34,370 nt of DNA. Source: Candidatus Binataceae bacterium. GTDB taxonomy: Bacteria > Desulfobacterota > Binatia > Binatales > Binataceae. The DNA is taken from positions 1 to 34,370 of the forward strand of contig DATJXN010000132.1 in assembly GCA_035500095.1 (NCBI GenBank), given 5' to 3'. A model generated the notes under the pieces. That model was not told where the DNA came from. It saw only the letters and a program-made list of their open reading frames with translations, and did not search any database. Below are positions 9,099-16,340 of this stretch, piece after piece. Both the position numbers and the translations under genes were made by a program. Position 1 is the stretch's first letter; every line of letters begins with the position of its first letter.

Positions 9099-9330
9099 TC
9101 AAGGCTGTTTCGGCTTTGCGAGCGCCGGTTCGCACGTTCGACGGCCGATCTCACAGCCACGGGCTTCCAGAGCTGCCTTTTTGGCTTCGTTATACAGCGT
9201 CAACGCGAAGAGAATCGCGTCCATCCTCTCACGTCGCGGATCATTGCCGACATGACGTGGCTGTAGATATCGGCCGCGGCGCCGACGTGCGTGTTCAAGC
9301 CTGCGACAGGTCCGCCACCATTTTGACGTA
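9099..9330 (-). pseudogene. Tyrosine recombinase/integrase, C-terminal remnant
   Basis: Minus-strand translation shows HVGAAADIYSHVMSAM, the region around the nucleophilic Tyr of phage-type tyrosine recombinases (consensus near x-D-x-YSHV-x-x-x-M). After MIRDV the frame breaks around 9225-9235, and the next frame resumes with ERMDAIL, the usual tail of these proteins, running on to a TGA at 9099-9101. The expected catalytic domain upstream (R-HxxR motifs) is absent or unreadable. The remnant ends 6 bases from the tRNA-Arg 3' end and points towards it, the arrangement left by elements that insert at tRNA genes. Confidence 0.65.
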
Positions 9331-9635
9331 GCACGCCAAAAAGCTGGTCATGGAAGGAGTCCAACCGACATAATGCTGGAAGGCGAGACTAACTCAGCAT
9401 ACCTCGCGGCACCGGATTTCTTCGTCAGACCTCCGCAATTCGCAAGCTGAATTCGCAACAGCTGAGTGCGATTCTATGAAGGCCGAGCTCGCTCGCGCCC
9501 GGCCCTACGCGCGGCACCTTCCTTGCTCAAATTTGGTTGACCCCAACAGGGGATGCCGTATCGGGTCTGTTCCTACGGCAGCAAATTTCCCAGGAAATTT
9601 CCAACCATGCCGAGAAGTAATCGAGAAGTAATGAT
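9331..9635. promoter_or_regulatory. Upstream region of the gas vesicle cluster, with repeats and a possible promoter
   Basis: No gene is seen. AATTCGCAA occurs twice as direct repeats (9437-9445 and 9450-9458, 13 bases apart), a typical spacing for a dimeric regulator on one helix face. A TTGACC box (9537-9542) is 16 bases from TATCGG (9559-9564), a weak sigma-70-like pair. A palindrome GGAAATTTCC (9593-9602) lies between it and the first gene. The AT content here is higher than in surrounding genes. Any of these could control the cluster, but none is proven. Confidence 0.35.
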
Positions 9636-10175
9636 GTGTCAGTAGTAGCAAGAATCCAAGGTCGGCAGGAGCCGCCTGCGGCGCGTTCATCGCAAGCCAA
9701 CCGGTCGGCCGTGGAACGCCTCGAGCCTGCACTGAAAGAGCTTCGCATCCTGGCTGAACAGGTTCTCAGCCACCGTCGTGAGATCATGGTCCGATGGTAC
9801 GACTTGTACGCGATGTGCGGTCTTTCCGGCTCGCTGCGAAAGGATGACTTTTCCCATCTTCTCGGCGACGTGATCGCCCACAGCAAGGACGATTTGCTGA
9901 GGGGTGATCTCGAAAGTTACGTTTGTGACGTGCGGCGCTTGGGCAAATTTCTATACGGCCACAAGTTGTCGTTGACCCAGGCCGTCACTCTGAATCATCT
10001 GTTGCAGGCAAGTGTCTCGCGCGCTCTTGGAAATGTCCCAATTTCGAGCGCAGCCTATGACGCCTTTGAGACGCTTGGCGTGGTTCGCGGCCTCCTGATT
10101 GCCGAAAGGTATTTGTCGGCGTCAATCGACAGCGACGGCAAAGCCTCGGAGCAAAACCAGAGGGTGCGAGCGTGA
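9636..10175 (+). CDS. Helical domain protein, possible regulator at the head of the gas vesicle cluster
   Basis: 179 residues from a GTG start; ATGATG lies just upstream in other frames. There is no membrane segment and it is mostly alpha-helical. The region RREIMVRWYDLY to ERYLSAS (about 48-165) resembles single-domain helical sensor modules of the RsbRD-N type placed in front of STAS or kinase domains, but no output domain follows. It is 80 bases ahead of the chosen gvpF start, on the same strand. A role in regulating gas vesicle synthesis is suggested only by position; the domain match is tentative. Confidence 0.5.
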   Translation: MSVVARIQGRQEPPAARSSQANRSAVERLEPALKELRILAEQVLSHRREIMVRWYDLYAMCGLSGSLRKDDFSHLLGDVIAHSKDDLLRGDLESYVCDVRRLGKFLYGHKLSLTQAVTLNHLLQASVSRALGNVPISSAAYDAFETLGVVRGLLIAERYLSASIDSDGKASEQNQRVRA

Positions 10176-10256
10176 AGAGTGGCAAGACGGGATCCTACAA
10201 AGCGCGAGGCGCGGCAAAGCAGGCCACCCCGCCGCTCAGCGAGGGTGGTCTGCAAC

Positions 10257-11045
10257 ATGCCCCAGCGAACAACCGTGCCGCGTAAGATCGACAGCGCTGC
10301 TCCATGCGCCCGCAAATACATCTATGCCGTGATTCCGGCCCGGCCCGGGCGCAAGCTCGACTTCGTCGGCATAGATGAGCGCCCGCTTGAGACCATCGAG
10401 CGTGGCGGCATCGCATCGGTCGTCAGCGGCCTCGCGGCCGAAAGGATTCGGCCCGAACGCCGTCACCTGAGCGCTCATCGCGCCGTCCTGGCCAAACTGA
10501 TTGAGCAGGAGGACGCGGTGCTTCCGATGCGGTTCGGGGCGATCGCCTCGGGGGCCGCCGAGATCGGAAGGTTAAATCGCGCGCAAGCGCGGACTCTTTT
10601 CGCGCCAGTTGCGCCACGTGGCGGGCAAAGTCGAGATGGGCTTGCGCGGAGTCTGGGATGTACCCAACATTTTTCAATACTTCGTCAGCGTTCATCCCGA
10701 ACTCCGCGAGCTCCGCGACACTATTTTCTACAACGCTGCCGGGTCTCGCACGAGGAGCGCATCGAGTTGGGGCGCACGTTCGAGCGCCTGCTCAATGAAA
10801 GTCGCGAAGCCAATACTCGATTGGCGGAGGAAGTGCTGGCCGCCCATCGCGTGGAAATCCGGCGTAACCGGGTTCGCGAGGAAAAGGAAATCATGAATCT
10901 TGCGTGCCTCGTCGAAAAGGACCGGCGCGAAGACTTCGAACGCGGCGTGCTCGCCACGGCGCAGCGCTTCGATAACAGCTTTGCCTTCGACTACAACGGA
11001 CCGTGGGCGCCGCATACGTTCGCGGAGATCAACCTCAAGAGCTGA
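10257..11045 (+). CDS. gvpF: Gas vesicle protein GvpF/GvpL family, with a frame-shifted middle
   Basis: GvpF/L proteins are accessory or minor components that bind the shell protein during gas vesicle assembly. The N-terminus gives KYIYAVIPARPG and VLPMRFGAI, and the C-terminus SHEERIELGRTFERLL and FAFDYNGPWAPHTF, all family hallmarks. Between about 10580 and 10735 the frame reads as nonsense, while the +1 frame carries the expected conserved block (LRHVAGKVEMGLRGVWD, then FVSVHPELRELRDTIF). One extra base in TTTT at 10577-10580 and one missing base near 10725-10740 would restore it. As written, 263 residues are translated with roughly 50 wrong ones. ATG 10257 has GAGGGTGG upstream; an in-frame start at 10179 gives only basic filler. 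It is followed after 7 bases by gvpG. Confidence 0.8.
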   Translation: MPQRTTVPRKIDSAAPCARKYIYAVIPARPGRKLDFVGIDERPLETIERGGIASVVSGLAAERIRPERRHLSAHRAVLAKLIEQEDAVLPMRFGAIASGAAEIGRLNRAQARTLFAPVAPRGGQSRDGLARSLGCTQHFSILRQRSSRTPRAPRHYFLQRCRVSHEERIELGRTFERLLNESREANTRLAEEVLAAHRVEIRRNRVREEKEIMNLACLVEKDRREDFERGVLATAQRFDNSFAFDYNGPWAPHTFAEINLKS

Positions 11046-11052
11046 AACTCCG

Positions 11053-11319
11053 ATGTTTCTGATCGACGATCTCCTCCTCGCGCCGGGCAAGTTCGTGCTC
11101 TGGGTCCTGCGCCAGGTCCATGAGGCCGCGGAGAAGGAACTCGACCAGGAGGGCGAGCGCCTGACGGCGGAGCTCGGCGAACTGCATCGGCGTCTGGAGG
11201 CTCGCACGATCGGCGAGCGCGAGTTTGACCTTCGCGAACGTAAAATCCTCGATCGCCTCGAGGAATTGAAGTCTCGGGGGGCGGAGCGCGAAGGGCGCCA
11301 AGCGGATGAGGACGGCTGA
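11053..11319 (+). CDS. gvpG: Gas vesicle protein GvpG
   Basis: 88 residues starting MFLIDDLLLAPGKFVLWVL, the GvpG signature in which a hydrophobic N-terminus is followed by a long charged coiled coil (about residues 25-75). GvpG is a minor assembly factor needed for gas vesicle formation. ATG 11053 lies 7 bases after the gvpF stop. The longer frame from 10900 is discarded because its first 51 residues lie over gvpF and are Arg/Ser-rich shadow. The length matches the family. Confidence 0.88.
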   Translation: MFLIDDLLLAPGKFVLWVLRQVHEAAEKELDQEGERLTAELGELHRRLEARTIGEREFDLRERKILDRLEELKSRGAEREGRQADEDG

Positions 11320-11335
11320 AGGGCGGAGAACGACG

Positions 11336-11515
11336 ATGAACCGCATTTCGATGCGCAATAGCGGACGGGTGTCGCTCTGCGAAACTCTCGATCGCGTACT
11401 CAACAAGGGTGCGGTGGTCGCCGGCGAAGTGACTATTTCGGTGGCGGACGTCGACCTTATCTATCTCGGCTTGCAACTGATGCTGAGCTCGGTTGAGACC
11501 GCACATAATGACTAG
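11336..11515 (+). CDS. GvpA/J-family small gas vesicle protein, GvpS-like
   Basis: 59 residues. The core SLCETLDRVLNKGAVVAGEV, then ISVADVDLIYLGLQLMLSSV, follows the GvpA-family plan (helix, beta, turn, beta, helix). The valine/aspartate pattern and DLIYLGL with SSVETA fit GvpS or GvpJ-type minor shell proteins better than the major GvpA, which typically has VGIELLTIEARVVVAS. ATG 11336 has a GGAG about 8 bases upstream; a longer start at 11306 would overlap gvpG. Its last 8 bases overlap gvpK. It probably binds or nucleates the shell, by analogy with Bacillus megaterium gvpS. Confidence 0.75.
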   Translation: MNRISMRNSGRVSLCETLDRVLNKGAVVAGEVTISVADVDLIYLGLQLMLSSVETAHND

Positions 11516-11876
11516 CGACGCAGCTGCGGCGCTCAGGCTATCGGCCGATGATTTGCGCCGGCGCCCTAAAGCGGACGACGCGCGGCCGGTTCGACGGCAT
11601 GCACAAACGAGCGACCGGCGAATCAATATCGATTCCGAAGACCTCAAAAATGGACTGGCGCAACTCGTCCTCACGCTGGTCAAACTGCTGCACGAACTGC
11701 TCGAGAAGCAGGCGATCCGGCGGATCGAGTCGGGCCGACTGGGCGAAGATCAATGCGAATGGATCGGGCTCGCGCTGATGAAGCAAAGCATTCAGATCGA
11801 GAAACTGCGTAACGCCTTCGGATTATCCGAGGAGGATCTCAACCTCGACCTGGGTCCACTGGGAAAGCTGCTATAG
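11508..11876 (+). CDS. gvpK: Gas vesicle protein GvpK
   Basis: 122 residues. Conserved blocks are INIDSEDLKNGLAQLVLTLV, a Leu-rich helix to ELLEKQAIRRIESGRL, and the C-terminal EEDLNLDLGPLGKLL, which is nearly invariant in GvpK. It is a minor assembly protein conserved in essentially all gas vesicle clusters. ATG 11508 overlaps the end of the GvpS-like gene, indicating coupled translation. The first ~40 residues are variable and Arg-rich, as in other members. Confidence 0.92.
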   Translation: MTSDAAAALRLSADDLRRRPKADDARPVRRHAQTSDRRINIDSEDLKNGLAQLVLTLVKLLHELLEKQAIRRIESGRLGEDQCEWIGLALMKQSIQIEKLRNAFGLSEEDLNLDLGPLGKLL

Positions 11877-11884
11877 CGAGCCTT

Positions 11885-12196
11885 ATGGGATCCCCAACCG
11901 TACAGCATTCTGTCTCCTCCGCGACGCTGGCCGACCTGCTGGAGCGCGTGCTCGATAAGGGCATCGTTATCGCCGGGGACATCAAGATCAAGCTCGTGGA
12001 AGTCGAGTTGCTGACCATCCAGATTCGCCTCGTCGTGTGCTCGGTGGAGAAGGCCAAGGAACTGGGCCTCGACTGGTGGAACCGCAGCGCGCTCGAATCG
12101 CGCGAAGAGCATCGAGGACTTCTGCCCTCGCCCCTGGAGGGCTTCGAGGAGCGCCTGGCCAGGCTGGAAAACGAGTTAGCGCAACGGCGGCCGTAG
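11885..12196 (+). CDS. gvpJ: Gas vesicle protein GvpJ
   Basis: 103 residues. The GvpA-type core ATLADLLERVLDKGIVIAGD then ELLTIQIRLVVCSVEKAKEL is followed by GLDWW and a charged helical tail (FEERLARLENELAQ). The WW motif and C-terminal extension match GvpJ, a minor protein of the vesicle shell or tip, more closely than the ~70-residue major GvpA. It starts 8 bases after gvpK. The order F-G-(S)-K-J resembles the Bacillus megaterium order F-G-L-S-K-J. If no gvpA exists elsewhere, this is the nearest candidate for the structural protein. Confidence 0.87.
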   Translation: MGSPTVQHSVSSATLADLLERVLDKGIVIAGDIKIKLVEVELLTIQIRLVVCSVEKAKELGLDWWNRSALESREEHRGLLPSPLEGFEERLARLENELAQRRP

Positions 12197-12231
12197 CCGG
12201 CGTCGAGCGGCGGCCGCAGAGGGTCAAGGCG

Positions 12232-12637
12232 ATGAGCGAAAAGGTAAAACGGCGGGGCGCGGAGCACCAGCGGAGCGCGCCCGGTGAAGGTTTCATCAAG
12301 GGACTAACCGAACTCGTCGAGAAGCTGGGCGACCTTGCGGAAACTGGGCGCGAACTGCGCAAGGCCGGCGAGCTTGGCGGCGCCGACGACAAGATGAAGG
12401 CTGTGTACGGGTTGCGCGTCAAGCTGGGCCTGCTGGGCGGTGATGCAGTGGACGTCGAGCCTTTCGGCGATATCAAATTCGACAAAACAACCCGACGACG
12501 TGATGAGCATCGAGGCCGGGCGCAAAGACAAGAAGTATCGCAACGAAATCCTGTTGCCGAGATCGGTCTCCAGGGCAAACGCCTCGATTTCCTGCAACAA
12601 CGGCATCGTCCAAATCGAATGCCCGCTTAAGCAGTAA
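12232..12637 (+). pseudogene. gvpH: GvpH-like (Hsp20-domain) gas vesicle protein, internally deleted
   Basis: The N-terminal part (MSEKVK to VEPFGDIKFDK) matches the start of GvpH-like proteins: KGLTELVEKLGDLAETG, KMKAVYGLRVKLGLLGG. At about 12480-12490 the frame breaks. The next frame holds [20 protein letters not shown] and [15 protein letters not shown], the end of an alpha-crystallin (small heat-shock) domain. Between the two parts the expected ~40 residues (the VREP...DHVLVVAEMPG segment) are absent, so this is more than one lost base: a deletion with a change of frame. Left in its own frame the first part continues 50 codons into Arg-rich filler. The original protein would stabilise vesicle assembly as a chaperone-like accessory. 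Confidence 0.75.
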
Positions 12638-12644
12638 CTTCGCC

Positions 12645-14779
12645 ATGCCAGGTGAAGCCGCAGCAGATTCTCCCGCCGCCGCCCCGTTTCGACTGAAAGT
12701 CGCGGAGGCGATGAGCAAGGATGTGGGCCGCACTTACGCCCGCATCAGCCCCGACAACATCGCGCGGCTCGGCGTTGCCATCGGCGAAGTCGTCGAGATC
12801 GCCGGCAAACGCCGAACCGTGTGCAAGGTGATGCCTCTGCATAAGGAGTTTCGCGGGAGGTCGTGCGTCCAGATGGATGGCGTCAGTCGCGAGAACGCGG
12901 GCGCTGCGCTGGATGAGCTTGCCACGGTGCGCAAGGTTGCCTGCCGCCTCGCCGATCGCGTGATCCTCGCGCCGGTCAACGTAACTCCGACCGATCGCGA
13001 CCTCGACTATATCGGCGGCCTGCTCGACGGCCTGCCGTTGGTGGAAGGCGATCGCGTGAGGGCGACTCTGTTCGGGAGCCGCTGGCTCGACTTCAAGGTC
13101 CAGAGCGCGAGTCCCAGGGGACCGGTGCTGATCGGCCCCAATACGCAGTTGACCATCGGCGAGACCTTGAGCGACAAGGTCTCGCGGACGATCTCGTACG
13201 AAGACATCGGCGGACTCAAACCGCAGCTGCGGAGAATCCGCGAAATGATCGAGTTGCCGCTGCGCCATCCCGAGGTCTTCGAGCGGCTTGGCATCGACGC
13301 TCCCAAGGGGGTGTTGCTGTACGGTCCTCCCGGATGCGGCAAGACGCTCATCGCCCGCGCGATAGCCCACGAGACCGAGGTCACTTTTTCTCGGTGAGCG
13401 GTCCCGAGGTGGTGCACAAGTTTTACGGCGAAAGCGAAGCCAAGCTGCGGAAAATATTCGAGGAGGCCTCCCGCAAGGCGCCGAGTATCGTATTCATCGA
13501 CGAGATCGACGCCATCGCCCCGCAGCGCGAACGCGTCATCGGCGAAGTCGAAAAACGCATCGTGGCGCAGTTGCTCGCGCTGATGGACGGGCTCACCCGC
13601 CGCGAGAACGTGATCGTGATCGCCGCGACCAATATTCCAAATGCGCTGGATCCCGCCCTGCGCCGTCCGGGACGCTTCGATCGCGAACTGGCGATTCCGA
13701 TTCCGGATCGCTCGGGCAGGTTGGAGATGCTCGAGATTCACAGCCGCGGAATGCCGCTCGCTCAGGATATAAACCTCGCGCATCTGGCCGATATCACCCA
13801 CGGCTTCGTCGGCGCCGACCTCGAAGCACTGTGCCGCGAAGCCGCGATGCTTACGCTGCGGCGCGTGATGCCGGATATCGATCTCAACGCCGAGCACTTT
13901 TCCTATGAATTTCTGGCGAGGTTGGAAGTCAGAATGGAGGACTTCGAGGAGGCGCTGCGCGAAGTCGAGCCGTCGGCGATTCGCGAAGTCTTCGTCGTAG
14001 TGCCCGACGTCAAATGGGACGACATCGGCGGTCTCGCGGGGTTCAAACAGCGTCTGAGGGAATGCGTCGAATGGCCGCTCAAGTACGCTGAATTATTCGC
14101 CCAGGCGCGGCTCGCGCCGCCCAAAGGGATTTTGCTGGTCGGCCCTCCAGGATGCGGCAAGACCTTGCTGGCCAAGGCGCTCGCCAGCGAGAGCGGCGTC
14201 AACTTCATTTCGGTGAAGGGCCCCGAGTTGATGTCGAAATACGTGGGAGAATCGGAGCGCGCGCTGCGCGACGTCTTTCGCAAGGCGCGCCAGGCCGCAC
14301 CCACGATCATTTTCTTCGACGAGATCAACCCGCTGGTGCCGGCGCGCGGGACGGGGCTCACCAGCGATGGCGTTGCCGAACGCATGCTCAGTCAGTTTCT
14401 GACTGAACTCGACGGTATCGAAGACTTGAAGGGCGTGCTGGCGCTGGGCGCCACCAATCGGCTGGACCCGAGCGTACTGAGGCCCGGACGCTTCGACGAA
14501 ATCCTCGAGATTCCGCGGCTGGAGGAATCCGACCGCCTCGAAATCCTCGCCGTTCACCTCCGCGGTAAGCCGCTCGCTGCGCAAGTTGACGTTGGAGAGT
14601 TGGCCGCGCGCATCGAAGGTTACGGAGGCGCTGAAATCGCGTCTTTCTGTCGGCGCGCCGGACTGAGCGCGGTACGAAGAGCAGTCGTAAGTCGCGGAGC
14701 ACACAAAGCAGCCTTCGCCGCAGCAATACGGCTTGAGCCTGAAGACTTCGAAGCCGCATTCAATGAGAAGCCCGCGTGA
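12645..14779 (+). pseudogene. CDC48/p97-type double AAA+ ATPase, one-base frameshift
   Basis: The N-terminal domain (residues ~15-175) is CDC48-like, with [18 protein letters not shown]1 has Walker A GPPGCGKT (~227-234) and Walker B VFIDEID; D2 has GPPGCGKT (~500) and IIFFDEIN, each with a preceding EDIGGL or DDIGGL linker. The frame breaks at 13384-13390 after AHETEVTF, where the sequence has ACTTTTTCTCGG; one more T, or a -1 slip on T5, gives TFFSVSGPE, the expected D1 sequence, and a full 711 residues. Without correction the first product ends at 13397 within D1. It lies between gvpH and gvpL, where an unfoldase/remodelling ATPase is the expected partner of vesicle assembly. GvpN, the usual MoxR-type ATPase, is absent. 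Confidence 0.85.
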
Positions 14780-15579
14780 CCGGTCTCCGACAGAACGAGG
14801 CGCTGTACCTCTATTATGTGACCGGATCGCAATTCGTAGGAGAAATTGACGGCCTGGGCATCAACGATGCCGCTCTCTCGGCGCATCGCTCGGCCGATTT
14901 CGTCTCGATGCTTGGAAGCGTGCGACTCGACGACTTTTGCGGTCTTGCAGCGGAAGCCAACCTGGGCGACGTCGCATGGATTGCTGAGCGGGCGCTGCGC
15001 CATCAACGGGTGATCGAGCAAGGATTTAGCCGCGGGCCCGTGATGCCGGCGCGCTTCGGCACGTTGTTTTCCTCGCTCTTGAGCCTGGACCGTTTCCTCA
15101 ATCTAAATCAGCAGACGATTAGCGGCTTTTTGGAGCATGTGAAAGGCCACGAAGAATGGGGAGTCAAGGTGCTGCTCGAGCGCTCGATTGCGGGCAAATG
15201 GCTGGGCGCTCAACTGGCTGCGAGCGCTTCTGGTCAAGTCGGGACGGCACCCGGCCTGCGCTACATACAGCAGCGTCGCGCCGAAGCCGCGGCGGTAAAG
15301 CAACTTCAGCGATGGCTTCCGGAGGCTTGCGAATCCATCGCCGGAGCTTTGAACAAGTATGCAATCGAGTTGCGTGAGAGAAGAATACTCGATGCGGCGG
15401 TGGGCGATTCGCGGGAACTGGTACTGAACCTCGCTGCGCTGATCCCGCATGAGCGGCGCGAGAAGCTGATCGCGCACGTCGAGGATTTCAACCTGAAACG
15501 CGCAGAGCAGGGGCTAGGTCTTATGCTGAACGGACCATGGCCCGCATATAGTTTTTGTCCGCCACTCGTGACGCCATGA
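14776..15579 (+). CDS. gvpL: Gas vesicle protein GvpL/GvpF family
   Basis: 267 residues from GTG 14776, which overlaps the ATPase stop by 4 bases. Family blocks are ALYLYYVTGSQ at the N-terminus, PVMPARFGTLFSS, GHEEWGVKVLLERS, and LMLNGPWPAYSFCPP at the C-terminus. This is a second GvpF/L-type protein, more divergent from the gvpF at 10257 than a recent copy would be. Such proteins act as assembly accessories that bind the shell protein. It is intact throughout. It overlaps the next gene by ATGA. Confidence 0.87.
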   Translation: MTGLRQNEALYLYYVTGSQFVGEIDGLGINDAALSAHRSADFVSMLGSVRLDDFCGLAAEANLGDVAWIAERALRHQRVIEQGFSRGPVMPARFGTLFSSLLSLDRFLNLNQQTISGFLEHVKGHEEWGVKVLLERSIAGKWLGAQLAASASGQVGTAPGLRYIQQRRAEAAAVKQLQRWLPEACESIAGALNKYAIELRERRILDAAVGDSRELVLNLAALIPHERREKLIAHVEDFNLKRAEQGLGLMLNGPWPAYSFCPPLVTP

Positions 15580-16319
15580 GCTATCTTGTCTACTGCGTTC
15601 TGGGCGCCAAACGGCGGGAGCCGCCGCGACGGCTGCGCTTTCTGGGCTATCCTCGGGCATCCATTATGGTACGCACCCGCGAGTTGGGTGCGGTGGCGTC
15701 CGAAACGTCGCTCGCCGATCTTGCGCATGATGTTGCCCGGCTGCTCGCCTATTCGAAAGTCGTCGATTGCTACAACCGCGATCGCACCGTCATTCCGATG
15801 CGCTATGGATGCGTTCTGGAGGCGCTGCGGGACATCAAGAGGCTCCTCGAAGATCATCGGCGCGAATATCTTGATTTGCTTGCTCAATTGGACGGCCACG
15901 CCGAGATGTCCGCCAGGGTGGTGCTGAATCAATGCGCGCCGCTTTCGCATCGCCGCATGAATCCGCCGCCGCTCGCTGGATATTCGGGCGGACACGGCGA
16001 TCGCCCGGGTATCGCGTATCTTACGCGACGCAGCCGTTATTACGTTTGCCATGATGCTCTCGAGCACCAGCTTGAGGACATTCGAACGGCGATTTGCGGC
16101 TTGGCGCAGGGGACCTTTGTCCGCTACGCGAGCGACTACCGCGAGGACCGCGGCAAGGGAGTTCTCGCGCTCCATTTTCTCGTTTCGCGCGACGGCATCG
16201 ACCAATTCAAGAAGGCATTGCGCCCCTTAACCACACGCGCTGCCACTTCCATAACGATCACCGGCCCATGGCCTCCTTACAACTTCGTCCGATCGCCGGG
16301 CGCTCGGTCAGCCGCTTAG
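15576..16319 (+). CDS. Gas vesicle protein GvpL/GvpF family, third copy
   Basis: 247 residues. It starts MSYLVYCVLG at ATG 15576, overlapping the preceding stop (ATGA), and a longer frame from 15555 is not needed. Hallmarks are VIPMRYGCVL in the middle and ITGPWPPYNFV at the end, the GPWPPY-type tail of the GvpF/L family. The central region is shorter and more divergent than in the other two copies, with a run of Arg/Tyr (TRRSRYYVC). Three GvpF/L paralogues in one operon are common in large clusters, where they share interaction partners. Confidence 0.85.
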   Translation: MSYLVYCVLGAKRREPPRRLRFLGYPRASIMVRTRELGAVASETSLADLAHDVARLLAYSKVVDCYNRDRTVIPMRYGCVLEALRDIKRLLEDHRREYLDLLAQLDGHAEMSARVVLNQCAPLSHRRMNPPPLAGYSGGHGDRPGIAYLTRRSRYYVCHDALEHQLEDIRTAICGLAQGTFVRYASDYREDRGKGVLALHFLVSRDGIDQFKKALRPLTTRAATSITITGPWPPYNFVRSPGARSAA

Positions 16320-16340
16320 TGGCGCAGCGTTCGTTGCCCC

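Noticed and set aside
10179..10256. N-terminal extension of gvpF
   Set aside because: It is Arg/Pro-rich filler with no match to the family start, which begins near KYIYAV; the ATG at 10257 has a better ribosome site.
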